64,000 bases of DNA, taken from assembly GCF_000014045.1 (NCBI RefSeq), contig NC_008209.1, positions 3,681,001 through 3,745,000 of the forward strand, in the 5' to 3' direction. The notes beneath the pieces were generated by a model. That model did no database searches. It was given only the letters and a program-made list of their open reading frames with translations, and was not told the DNA's origin. Source of the stretch: Roseobacter denitrificans OCh 114. Its GTDB lineage: Bacteria > Pseudomonadota > Alphaproteobacteria > Rhodobacterales > Rhodobacteraceae. The position numbers and the translations under genes were made by a program. This document shows positions 1 to 7,907 of this stretch, in pieces; position 1 is the first letter of the stretch; each line of letters begins with the position of its first letter.

Positions 1-1
1 T

Positions 2-1168
2 AAATACGCCGGCAATGTCATCCTGACCGACGACGAAATTGAAGCCGCCAGCGCCAAGGTCAGCCAGAAACTGAAAGATGATATTGCCTTTGCGCATGAT
101 AATGTGCGCCGCTTTGCCGAAGTGCAGAAATCCACGATGAAGGATGTGGAGCTTGAGATCGTCCCCGGTTTGATCGCCGGGCAAAAGGCGATCCCCGTGC
201 GCGCGGCCGGATGCTATGTTCCCGGTGGACGCTATAGTCACATCGCCAGCGCCATCATGACCGTCACCACGGCAAAGGTGGCGGGCTGCCAGCACATCAC
301 CGCATGTTCGCCGCCGCGCCCCGATGTCGGGATCAACCCCGCCATCGTCTATGCCGCCAACCTCTGCGGTGCCGACAAAATCCTGTCCATGGGCGGGGTT
401 CAGGGGGTCGCCGCCATGACCTTTGGCCTCTTTGGTCTGCCAAAAGCCGACATTCTGGTCGGGCCGGGCAACCAATTTGTCGCCGAAGCCAAGCGCATCC
501 TGTTTGGTCGCGTGGGCATTGATATGATCGCCGGGCCAACCGACAGTCTGGTCTTGGCTGATGCCACGGCGGATCCATTCATGGTCGCAACAGACCTAGT
601 CAGCCAGGCAGAGCATGGGTATAATTCGCCGGTCTGGCTGGTGACGGACAGCCGCGTGTTGGCGGAAAAGGTCATGGAGCTGGTGCCGGGCATGATTGAC
701 GATCTGCCAGAACTGAACCGCGACAACGCCTTTGCCGCGTGGCGCGACTATGCAGAGGTCATCGTCTGTGCCAACCGCGAGGAAATGGCCGCCTGCTCGG
801 ATGACTACGCCCCCGAACACCTGACCGTACAGGCCGAAGACCTGCCGTGGTGGCTCGACCGGTTGCAGTGCTACGGCTCGCTCTTCCTTGGGGAAGAGAC
901 AACCGTTTCATTTGGCGACAAAGCCTCGGGCACCAATCACGTTCTGCCAACATCGCGATCCGCAAAATACACGGGCGGTCTGTCGGTCCACAAATACATG
1001 AAAATCGTCACGTGGCAGCGCTCCACCCGGGACGGCGCACGACCGGTGGCCGAAGCCACGGCGCGGATTTCACGTCTGGAGGGGATGGAAGGGCACGCGC
1101 GCGCCGCGGATGCGCGCCTGCACAAGTATTTTCCGAACGAGAACTTTGACCTCTCAGCGGTGGATTAA
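2..1168 (+). CDS. hpsN: Sulfopropanediol 3-dehydrogenase HpsN (5' partial)
   Basis: This histidinol-dehydrogenase-fold enzyme probably oxidises (R)-2,3-dihydroxypropane-1-sulfonate (DHPS) with NAD to (R)-sulfolactate. The reading frame is open to the window edge with HDH-like residues (KYAGNVILTDDEIE...) before any start, so the true start lies upstream. The family zinc-site regions are visible: SQAEHG, YAPEHLTVQ, and the C-terminal segment with GTNHVLPT and GGLSVHKYMK. True HisD normally sits among his genes; here an SDR, a zinc alcohol dehydrogenase and sulfopyruvate decarboxylase follow, the context of the known hpsNOP genes. A HisD role is the main alternative and looks unlikely. The next gene starts 5 bp after the stop. 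Confidence 0.87.
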   Translation, partial: KYAGNVILTDDEIEAASAKVSQKLKDDIAFAHDNVRRFAEVQKSTMKDVELEIVPGLIAGQKAIPVRAAGCYVPGGRYSHIASAIMTVTTAKVAGCQHITACSPPRPDVGINPAIVYAANLCGADKILSMGGVQGVAAMTFGLFGLPKADILVGPGNQFVAEAKRILFGRVGIDMIAGPTDSLVLADATADPFMVATDLVSQAEHGYNSPVWLVTDSRVLAEKVMELVPGMIDDLPELNRDNAFAAWRDYAEVIVCANREEMAACSDDYAPEHLTVQAEDLPWWLDRLQCYGSLFLGEETTVSFGDKASGTNHVLPTSRSAKYTGGLSVHKYMKIVTWQRSTRDGARPVAEATARISRLEGMEGHARAADARLHKYFPNENFDLSAVD

Positions 1169-1173
1169 GTCAG

Positions 1174-1926
1174 GTGGCGGCGCTCTTTGATGTCAGCGGC
1201 AGGGTGGTTTGCGTGACCGGCGCAAGCAGCGGCCTCGGTCGACAGGCCGCCACGATGCTGGCACAGGCCGGCGCCAAAGTCATCGGCGTCGCCCGACGCG
1301 CAGAAGAGCTTGAAGCCTGGAACAACTCAACCGAGGGACAGACCGCCTACGTCACCGCCGACCTGGCCGACAGGGCGGCATTGAAAAAGGTGGCCGTGCA
1401 GGTCAGCATGCCCTTTGGCACGGTCGATGTCCTGATCAACGCGGCGGGTATCAATACGCGCCAACACGCCGACGAGGTGACAGACACCGGATGGGATGTA
1501 ACCCTCAATCTGAACCTCGCCGCGCCTTTCTTTCTCGCGCAAGCGCTGGTTCCCGCCATGAAACGGAAAGGATGGGGGCGGATCATAAATTTCGCCTCAC
1601 TGCAATCGCAGCGCGCCTTTCCCAATGGCATCAGCTATGGCGCGTCCAAAGGCGGGGTGGAACAGATGACCCGTGCCATGGCCGAAGCATGGTCAGGCTA
1701 TGGCATCACCGCGAACGCCGTGGCACCCGGTTTTTTCCGCACGGAACTCACGGGGCCGGTTTTTGCCGATCCCGAACTGGCGCAGCGCAATGCGGATCAG
1801 ACCTGCATCGGGCGCAACGGCGAACCTGTGGACCTTGATGGACCACTGATGTTTTTCTGCGCGCCCGCGTCTGACTATGTGACTGGCCAGACACTATTTG
1901 TCGACGGAGGTTTTACAGCAAAATGA
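1174..1926 (+). CDS. hpsO: SDR-family DHPS dehydrogenase HpsO
   Basis: This is a 250-residue classical short-chain dehydrogenase. It shows the N-terminal cofactor motif TGASSGLG (residues about 15-22) and the catalytic YGASK. The start is a GTG, the only one fitting directly behind hpsN. Its stop overlaps the hpsP start (ATGA, 4 bp), so the genes are translationally coupled. In characterised hps loci HpsO and HpsP oxidise and re-reduce DHPS at C2 and so interconvert its enantiomers for HpsN. The family call is certain; the HpsO role rests on its place between HpsN and HpsP. Confidence 0.82.
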   Translation: MAALFDVSGRVVCVTGASSGLGRQAATMLAQAGAKVIGVARRAEELEAWNNSTEGQTAYVTADLADRAALKKVAVQVSMPFGTVDVLINAAGINTRQHADEVTDTGWDVTLNLNLAAPFFLAQALVPAMKRKGWGRIINFASLQSQRAFPNGISYGASKGGVEQMTRAMAEAWSGYGITANAVAPGFFRTELTGPVFADPELAQRNADQTCIGRNGEPVDLDGPLMFFCAPASDYVTGQTLFVDGGFTAK

Positions 1927-2930
1927 AGGCGTTAGTCTATACTGACATTGAGCAATTGACCTATCAGGACCGCCCCCTCCCAACCCCCGGCGCGGGCGAG
2001 CATCTGGTGCGCATCGAGGCGTCGGGGATTTGCGGGTCGGACATGCATGCTTTTCTCGGCCACGACGAACGCCGCCCTGCCCCGCTGACATTGGGGCATG
2101 AGGCCGCCGGGGTTGTGGTCGGTGGGGCCATGGACGGGCGGCGTGTCACTCTGAATCCGTTGGTCACCTGCCTGTCCTGCGATGCATGCACCTCGGGCCG
2201 CGAGAACCTTTGCAGCGATCGGCAGATCATCTCGATGCTGCCGCGCGAAGGCGCGTTTGCCGAATATGTCTGCGCACCGGAGCGTAACCTTGTCACCGTA
2301 CCGGATCACGTTGACCTCAAGAAAGCCGCATTGACCGAACCCATTGCCTGTGGCTGGCACGCCGCGCGGCTCACCCGTGCCGTGGTGGGCGGCGATCTCA
2401 AGGATGCCCGCTGCGCCGTCATCGGCGGCGGCGCCATTGGTGTTGGCGCGGCTTTGGCGCTTGCGGCACAGGGCGCTCGGGACATCACGGTGATTGAACC
2501 CAATGAGCTACGACGCGCGCGTCTTGCAGATGTCGCAGGCTTCGAGGTCTGCGCGCCGGATGAACCCGCCGCCCCCGAAGCGGGCAGCGTGGATCTTGTG
2601 ATCGACGGTGTGGGCTATGCGGCCACCCGCGCGGCGGCCTGCGCGATGGTGCGTGCCGGCGGGGTGATCGGACACATCGGCCTCGGCAGTGGGGAGGGCG
2701 GTCTGGATGTGCGCCGCATGACGTTGCAGGAAATCACCTTTATTGGTACGTATACCTATACGGCGCAGGACTTCCGCGACACGGCCGAGGCCATTTTTGA
2801 CGGGCGGCTCGGCCCCCTTGACTGGATCGAGACACGCTCCCTGGCGCAGGGCCAATCTGCGTTTCACGACATTCGCAACGGTCAGGTCGCATCGCCCAAG
2901 ATCGTCCTGATCCCCGAACACGCCGATTAA
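1923..2930 (+). CDS. hpsP: Zinc-dependent DHPS 2-dehydrogenase HpsP
   Basis: This is a 335-residue medium-chain alcohol dehydrogenase. GICGSD and GHEAAG near the N-terminus mark the catalytic zinc site, and CLSCDACTSGRENLC carries the four structural-zinc cysteines. The Rossmann segment reads AVIGGGAIGVGAALALAAQG. It starts inside the hpsO stop codon (4-bp overlap). Paired with the SDR HpsO, it would interconvert DHPS enantiomers through the C2 ketone. Other polyol dehydrogenases (sorbitol or threonine type) look similar, so the assignment rests on the hps neighbourhood. Confidence 0.82.
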   Translation: MKALVYTDIEQLTYQDRPLPTPGAGEHLVRIEASGICGSDMHAFLGHDERRPAPLTLGHEAAGVVVGGAMDGRRVTLNPLVTCLSCDACTSGRENLCSDRQIISMLPREGAFAEYVCAPERNLVTVPDHVDLKKAALTEPIACGWHAARLTRAVVGGDLKDARCAVIGGGAIGVGAALALAAQGARDITVIEPNELRRARLADVAGFEVCAPDEPAAPEAGSVDLVIDGVGYAATRAAACAMVRAGGVIGHIGLGSGEGGLDVRRMTLQEITFIGTYTYTAQDFRDTAEAIFDGRLGPLDWIETRSLAQGQSAFHDIRNGQVASPKIVLIPEHAD

Positions 2931-2961
2931 TCCGCAGCCCGCAACCGAAAAAGGACATAGC

Positions 2962-3366
2962 ATGTACAAGAAGATCATCGTCTGCCTCGCTCTTGATCAC
3001 GGCATAAGTGAAACCGCGCTGGCCAAGGCGAAACTGTTGCTGGATGACGGCGGCGAAATCATTGCACTGCATGTCCATGAACTGCCGTCGGGCACCACGA
3101 ATGCCTATGTCACCGACGATATCGTGGAGCGTGAACGGGCGAATGCCGAAAAACGGCTGTTGGAACGCGTGCAGGGTATCCCCAACGCCAGGGCTGTCCT
3201 GATCAACGGCCACACGGGACGCTCAATTGCGCAATATGCAAAGGAACAAAACGCCGATTGCATCATCCTCGGGTCTCACAAACCCGGTCTGAGCGATTTC
3301 TTTCTCGGCTCTACGGCTGCGCGGATCGTGCAGCAGGCGCATTGTTCTGTCGTCGTGTTGCGCTAG
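2962..3366 (+). CDS. Universal stress protein (UspA family)
   Basis: This is a 134-residue single-domain Usp protein. The N-terminus MYKKIIVCLALDHG is typical, and the C-terminal part has the ATP-binding pattern of the family (GSHKPGLSDFFLGSTAARI, ending CSVVVLR), so it is probably an ATP-binding Usp. An AAAGGAC ribosome-binding site precedes the ATG. It lies between hpsP and comD on the same strand with short gaps (31 and 65 bp), so it is probably cotranscribed with sulfonate catabolism genes. Its role there is unknown. Confidence 0.85.
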   Translation: MYKKIIVCLALDHGISETALAKAKLLLDDGGEIIALHVHELPSGTTNAYVTDDIVERERANAEKRLLERVQGIPNARAVLINGHTGRSIAQYAKEQNADCIILGSHKPGLSDFFLGSTAARIVQQAHCSVVVLR

Positions 3367-3431
3367 GCAGGCTGGTACCGTTCCCGATCACATGATTTTC
3401 ACTTCAATCTGAACCCCAGGAGGCCACATTC

Positions 3432-3938
3432 GTGTCCATCAGCTCTAAAATTGTGGACGATTTCATCGCGGAAGGCGTTGAATTCATTACCACAGTGCCG
3501 TGCAAACAACTTGCCGGCGTCATCGAGGAAGTCGAGGCAAGACCCGAAATCCATCATGTCCCCTCCAACAAGGAAGACGAAGGCATGGGCCTGTGCGCGG
3601 GGGCTTTCATGGGGGGCAAGAAACCTGCCATCATCATGCAGAACACCGCGATTGGTGTGACAATCAACACGCTGGCGACGCTGACGCAATACTACCGGAT
3701 GCCGCTGCCCATGTTGATCTCCTACCGGGGCGAATTGCGCGAACCTGTGGCCTGTCAGGTCGAGATGGCGGTGCATACCAAGGCGCTGTTGAACCAGATG
3801 CTGATCCCCACGTTCCACTTCCATAAGGAATCCGATGCAGCCGAACTGCCTGAGATTCTGAAATACACATTCATGTGCAACAAACCTGTGGCGATCCTGA
3901 CGGATGCGTCCTTCTGGGGAGGCTATGGCGACCAATGA
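3432..3938 (+). CDS. comD: Sulfopyruvate decarboxylase alpha subunit ComD
   Basis: This 168-residue protein forms the pyrimidine-binding half of the thiamine-diphosphate enzyme that decarboxylates 3-sulfopyruvate to sulfoacetaldehyde. It opens with an F-I-A-E-G-V-E-F-I-T-T-V-P-C-K-Q segment and carries the conserved NKEDEGMGLCAGA stretch, whose Glu activates TPP in the family. The start is a GTG about 7 bp behind a strong CAGGAGG site. The stop overlaps comE through ATGA. Phosphonopyruvate decarboxylase is the closest alternative, but that enzyme is usually one fused chain; two subunits beside hps genes favour ComDE. Confidence 0.88.
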   Translation: MSISSKIVDDFIAEGVEFITTVPCKQLAGVIEEVEARPEIHHVPSNKEDEGMGLCAGAFMGGKKPAIIMQNTAIGVTINTLATLTQYYRMPLPMLISYRGELREPVACQVEMAVHTKALLNQMLIPTFHFHKESDAAELPEILKYTFMCNKPVAILTDASFWGGYGDQ

Positions 3939-4489
3939 TCCGTTCTGAAATCCTGCGCGAAATCGCGCCCATCCTTCGGGATCACCTCGTTATCTGCAAC
4001 ATCGGTCTGCCCAGCCAGGAACTGCATATGATCGACGACCAGCCGACCAATTTCTACATGCTCGGCACCATGGGTTTGTCGTCTTCCATCGGGCTTGGCC
4101 TTGCCATGGCACAGGACAAAACCGTGATCTCCATCGACGGGGACGGCTCTGTTCTGACCAACATGGGCACTCTGCCTACTATCGCCAACAACGTCGCGGA
4201 CAACTATATCCTGATGATCATCGACAATGGATCTTACGGTTCCACCGGGGATCAACCGACCTACGCGGGCAAGAAAACGTCGCTGGCGGCAGTGGCATCA
4301 GCCTGTGGCTGTGAAAACGTGATCGAGTGTCAGGACAAAGACACCGGCGAGGTTCTGCAAAAAGCCATCGACAGCAAACAGATGACGATCATCGTCGTGA
4401 AATGCGACAGCGGCAACATCAAGCTGCCTGTGATCACCATGGACCCGGTCGTCATTCGCGACCGCTTCATGAAGGCGGTTCAGGCCTGA
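3935..4489 (+). CDS. comE: Sulfopyruvate decarboxylase beta subunit ComE
   Basis: This 184-residue protein is the TPP/Mg-binding subunit of sulfopyruvate decarboxylase. The diphosphate-binding motif runs from GDGSVLTNMGTL to NNYILMIIDNGSYGSTG (starting near residue 68). The ATG at 3935 overlaps the comD stop by 4 bp; a longer in-frame version from 3875 would run deep into comD and is rejected. Sulfoacetaldehyde, the product, is normally taken on by Xsc to sulfite and acetyl phosphate; no xsc is in this window. Confidence 0.88.
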   Translation: MIRSEILREIAPILRDHLVICNIGLPSQELHMIDDQPTNFYMLGTMGLSSSIGLGLAMAQDKTVISIDGDGSVLTNMGTLPTIANNVADNYILMIIDNGSYGSTGDQPTYAGKKTSLAAVASACGCENVIECQDKDTGEVLQKAIDSKQMTIIVVKCDSGNIKLPVITMDPVVIRDRFMKAVQA

Positions 4490-4493
4490 TCTG

Positions 4494-5597
4494 ATGGGAG
4501 CGACCATCCACAGCTATGACGACGCCCGCCGCATCGCGCGGCGGCGTCTGCCTTGGATGGTCTTTGACTACATTGACGGGGCGGCGGGCAATGGCGTGGC
4601 CGAAGCGCGCAACCTCGCCGCCCTGCGAGACGTCGAATTGCAGCCGCGTGTGCTGCGCAACGTTGCGCGTCGCGACATCGGTGTGCAGGTGTTTGAGCAC
4701 GCGGGCCAAGCTCCCTTTGGCATCAGCCCGATGGGTATGTGCAATCTGTCAGGTCCCGGCGCAGATGTGATGCTGGCGCGCATTGCTGCGAAACATCAGG
4801 TGCCTGTCGGTGTCTCGACCGTTGCGTCCACCTCACTGGAAACGATGATCGAAGAGGCGCAGGGACACGCCTGGTTTCAGCTCTACTTTTCCGGGGATGG
4901 CAGCGGCACGGCCAAGCTGGTGGAACGCGCCAAGGCTGCTGGATACAAAACCCTGATCATGACGCTGGATGTGCCCGAAGTTGGCCGACGTCCGCGCGAA
5001 TTGCGGCGCGGGTTCAAGATGCCGTTCAAAATCGGGCCGATGCAATTCATCGACTTTGCCCTGCATCCGCGCTGGTCCCTCTCCAGCCTCATGGCAGGCG
5101 CGCCCGATCTGGCGAACTTCCAGACACCGGAGTTTACCTTTGATCGAACCGAAAGCCGCGCGGCCGCAGATTGGGATTTTCTCAAGCGTTTGCGGGACAG
5201 TTGGGATGGCCATCTGGTGGCCAAAGGTGTGACAGATGTGGTCGATGCCTTGCGATTGAAAGCGCAGGGTGTTGACGCCATTCAGGTCTCAACCCATGGC
5301 GGACGACAGTTGGACAGCGCGCCGCCCCCGATCCTTGCACTCAAACGCATACGCGACGCCATCGGCCCGCAGTATCCCCTGTTTTATGACACCGGGATGC
5401 GGTCGGGTGAAGACGTGGTCAAAGCCTATCAAATGGGTGCTGATTTTGTCTTTTTTGGTCGCGCGATGCAGTTTGCGATTGCCGCAGGCGGGCGCGACGG
5501 GCTTGCGCAATATTGGGACTTGCTGGCAGATGAGGTCAGCCTCACCCTGGCCCAGATGGGTTTGACCACCCTCCCCATCAACCGCGATGTGACCTGA
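4494..5597 (+). CDS. FMN-dependent 2-hydroxyacid dehydrogenase, candidate sulfolactate dehydrogenase
   Basis: This 367-residue protein belongs to the lactate dehydrogenase/glycolate oxidase FMN family (LldD-like). Visible family elements are SPMGMCNLSGPGAD, WFQLYF, LDVPEVGRRPRE, the lysine segment VAKGVTDVVDA, the catalytic STHGGRQLD (His base and Arg) and the FMN phosphate site DTGMRSGEDVV...FFGRA. It begins 4 bp behind comE, so it is almost certainly in the same operon. Between HpsN (which makes sulfolactate) and ComDE (which uses sulfopyruvate) one oxidation step is missing, and this enzyme fits it. Known sulfolactate dehydrogenases (SlcD, SlcC, ComC) belong to other families, so the substrate is inferred. 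Plain lactate or glycolate oxidation is the alternative. Confidence 0.75.
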   Translation: MGATIHSYDDARRIARRRLPWMVFDYIDGAAGNGVAEARNLAALRDVELQPRVLRNVARRDIGVQVFEHAGQAPFGISPMGMCNLSGPGADVMLARIAAKHQVPVGVSTVASTSLETMIEEAQGHAWFQLYFSGDGSGTAKLVERAKAAGYKTLIMTLDVPEVGRRPRELRRGFKMPFKIGPMQFIDFALHPRWSLSSLMAGAPDLANFQTPEFTFDRTESRAAADWDFLKRLRDSWDGHLVAKGVTDVVDALRLKAQGVDAIQVSTHGGRQLDSAPPPILALKRIRDAIGPQYPLFYDTGMRSGEDVVKAYQMGADFVFFGRAMQFAIAAGGRDGLAQYWDLLADEVSLTLAQMGLTTLPINRDVT

Positions 5598-5619
5598 TGA
5601 ACGCCGGCGACAGCGTCCC

Positions 5620-5706
5620 ACGAAATACCACAAACATCACGTAACGCATTCAACGCTCTGATGTAAGGCAGCGTTACGCTATGCAGGTTCTTCGCATGGC
5701 GCTTTT
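5620..5706 (+). repeat. Dispersed palindromic intergenic repeat, copy A
   Basis: This non-coding element shares its start (ACGAAATACC), an inverted pair (ACGTAACGC ... GCGTTACG), an internal AGGCAGCGTT and its end (TTCGCATG-G-CGCTTT) with copies at 62615-62698 and, in reverse orientation, 37079-37173. It lies between the stop of the FMN dehydrogenase gene and the 3' end of bluB. The inverted pair could fold as a hairpin, so it may serve as a bidirectional terminator or a REP-like element. Confidence 0.72.
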
Positions 5707-5751
5707 GCGTGCCAGCAGACGCTGTGGTCGCCAAATGTCAGATGCAGCCCG

Positions 5752-6375
5752 TTAGCGAATAATCCACTGCGTCGCGGTATCCTCCTGCCATCCTGTCTGA
5801 TGCAAAAGGGGCGTGTCTGACTCCGCTTCCGCATACCCAAGGCACAGGTATCCGGTCAGCGACCACTCTGGCGGGGCGCCCAAGGTGGCACAGACGTCAT
5901 CCGGATCAAGGATCGACACCCACCCGACACCAAGGTTTTCCGCCCGTGCTGCCAGCCACAATGTGTGGATCGCCATCGCGGTGGAATAGGACAACATCTC
6001 CGGCATGCTCTGCCGCCCCAAGCCTTTACCCTCATTTGGTGCCGTATCGGTGAACACGGCCAGATGCACGGGTGCATCGCGCAGCCCTGCCAGTTTCAGC
6101 GCCAGATAGGCCTGCTGATCGCTGCCGGAGTAAAGCTGCGCTGCCTCGGCATTGCTCTCTTCGAAATTCGCAATGATCCGGGCGCGCAGGGCAGTGTCTT
6201 CGATCTGAAGGATACGCCAGGGGCGCGAATTTCCGACCGATGGCGCGCTGTCCATCGCAGTGCGCAGCCGTACCAGCACCTCCGGCGCGACGGGATCGTT
6301 GCGAAAATGCCGGACATCGCGTCGCCACGTCAGGATATCCTGCAACGCTTGCCGATGTGTCTGTGTCAGTTTCAC
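5752..6375 (-). CDS. bluB: 5,6-dimethylbenzimidazole synthase BluB
   Basis: This 207-residue flavodestructase cleaves reduced FMN with oxygen to give 5,6-dimethylbenzimidazole, the lower ligand of cobalamin. It is a nitroreductase-fold protein with the BluB-typical N-terminus (WRRDVRHF), SVGNSRPWRIL and the signature ENLGVGWVSILDP. It is the most distal gene of the minus-strand cobalamin locus, 60 bp behind cobF, and contributes the ligand for the corrin ring the locus builds. Confidence 0.92.
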   Translation of the reverse strand: MKLTQTHRQALQDILTWRRDVRHFRNDPVAPEVLVRLRTAMDSAPSVGNSRPWRILQIEDTALRARIIANFEESNAEAAQLYSGSDQQAYLALKLAGLRDAPVHLAVFTDTAPNEGKGLGRQSMPEMLSYSTAMAIHTLWLAARAENLGVGWVSILDPDDVCATLGAPPEWSLTGYLCLGYAEAESDTPLLHQTGWQEDTATQWIIR

Positions 6376-6435
6376 CGCTCGCCCTCTCTTGACACCCTAT
6401 TAAATCCGCCCGTCCGCAAAAGGCCCCTCACGGCG

Positions 6436-7179
6436 TCATCTGTCGCCTTTGCGCAGCAAATACGTATCCATGATCCAGCCATGATCCGCGCGGGCCTTGG
6501 CCCGTTTTTCCACGATCTGCGCGCCCACATCGCGCAGGTGACCCTTGATGGTTATCTGTTCGGGCATGCCCAGAAAAGCCCCCCACCAGATCATGAGGTC
6601 CGGATCATCCAGCGCCATGAAACTGCATTTACCATCCAGCATCACAACGACAGTCTCTGCGTTGCCCGGCAGAGCATGGGTGCGCAGTTGCTGGCCGGTC
6701 GTGACGCAGACCGACCCGTCGATTGTGTTGAAGGGGATGGCATGCGCGGCTGTCAAAGCCTGCAAAGCCGTGACCCCCGGAACAACCCGGATCGTGGGGC
6801 GCGGCGACAGGCGCTCGGCAATGCGCAGGGTGCTGTCGTATAATCCGGGATCGCCCCAGACCAACAGGGCAACCGGACCTGTGATTTCTGTTTCTGCCAA
6901 AGCGCCCTGCCACGCCAGCGCGATCTGATCATGCCACAGCGCCACACGTTCCTGATAGGGCAGTGTATCATCGCGCACCGGCATCTCGAACGGCACGACC
7001 TTTGCCTGCGCGCCAGCGGCCGCGATGATTTTCAGACGCACCGTGGCGAGGTCATCCTTGCCCGCCCCCTTGCGCGGCAACAGGATCACGGCCGCGTCGC
7101 GGATCGCCTGCTGGCCTTCCAGCGTGATATGCGACATCGCGCCGGTACCAATCCCGATGAGCCACAGATGCGAGATCAT
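6436..7179 (-). CDS. cobF: Precorrin-6A synthase (deacetylating) CobF
   Basis: This 247-residue SAM-dependent tetrapyrrole methylase methylates C1 of precorrin-5 and releases acetate, an aerobic-pathway-only step. The N-terminus HLWLIGIGTGAMSHIT and LLVWGDPGLYDS are typical of CobF. Its presence with cobG marks the oxygen-dependent route. It follows cobA by 8 bp and is part of the riboswitch-headed transcript. Confidence 0.92.
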   Translation of the reverse strand: MISHLWLIGIGTGAMSHITLEGQQAIRDAAVILLPRKGAGKDDLATVRLKIIAAAGAQAKVVPFEMPVRDDTLPYQERVALWHDQIALAWQGALAETEITGPVALLVWGDPGLYDSTLRIAERLSPRPTIRVVPGVTALQALTAAHAIPFNTIDGSVCVTTGQQLRTHALPGNAETVVVMLDGKCSFMALDDPDLMIWWGAFLGMPEQITIKGHLRDVGAQIVEKRAKARADHGWIMDTYLLRKGDR

Positions 7180-7187
7180 AGCGGCCG

Positions 7188-7907
7188 CTACCCTTCTGCC
7201 AGAGGTCCATAGAAAATCAGCGCCGGTTTTGATCCGACCTCTGACGTCAATGTATCGACCAGCGCTGCCACGGTGGTTCGGGTGATTGTCTGCTCCTGTG
7301 TGCCCACGGCCTCGGCAAGAATGGCAGGCGTTTCGGGAGGCAGGCCCCGCGCCATCAGGGCCTGCGCCAGCCTTGGAAAGGTCCGTTTGCCCATAAACAC
7401 CACGGTGCAGGCGGTTTTATCGGCAAGTGCGGTGAGGTCCAGATCATCCGGCAAATCCCCTGATGCATCATGCCCTGTCACAAACTGGACACGGCGCGCG
7501 GTGAACCGGCGGGTCAGCGGGATGCCGCAAGCAGCAGCAGCGGCAACGGCGGATGGCACGCCGGGAATGATCTCGTATTCAATGCCGGCGGCGCGCAGCG
7601 CCACGAGTTCTTCTTCGAGGCGGCCAAACAGACCGCTGTCGCCCGATTTCAGCCGCACGATGCGCCCGCCTGCCTCGGCGTATTCGACCAGCAAGCGGCT
7701 GACGTGCTGTTGGTTCGGTGACGGGCGGCCCGCCCGTTTGCCCACGCTCACCAGATCAGCCCCCTGCCGCGCATGGGTCAAGATCGGGCCGGAGGATAGA
7801 TCATCAAAGAGAACGGCATCCGCGCGCTTGAGCCGGTCCACCGCCTTGAGGGTCAGCAACTCCGGATCGCCCGGGCCGGAGCCGACGAAGGAAACGAAAC
7901 CGCTCAT
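7188..7907 (-). CDS. cobA: Uroporphyrinogen-III C-methyltransferase CobA
   Basis: This 239-residue protein adds methyls to C2 and C7 of uroporphyrinogen III to give precorrin-2, the entry step of the corrin branch. Family motifs are VGSGPGDPELLTLKA, DDLSSGPIL, VGKRAG, RLKSGDSGLFGR and PGVPSA. It has no CysG-type dehydrogenase/chelatase domain, so it is a stand-alone SUMT. It overlaps cobB by 4 bp. Confidence 0.93.
   Translation of the reverse strand: MSGFVSFVGSGPGDPELLTLKAVDRLKRADAVLFDDLSSGPILTHARQGADLVSVGKRAGRPSPNQQHVSRLLVEYAEAGGRIVRLKSGDSGLFGRLEEELVALRAAGIEYEIIPGVPSAVAAAAACGIPLTRRFTARRVQFVTGHDASGDLPDDLDLTALADKTACTVVFMGKRTFPRLAQALMARGLPPETPAILAEAVGTQEQTITRTTVAALVDTLTSEVGSKPALIFYGPLAEG

Noticed and set aside
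2..1168. Histidinol dehydrogenase HisD
   Set aside because: No his genes are nearby; the following SDR, Zn-dehydrogenase and comDE fit the hpsNOP context.
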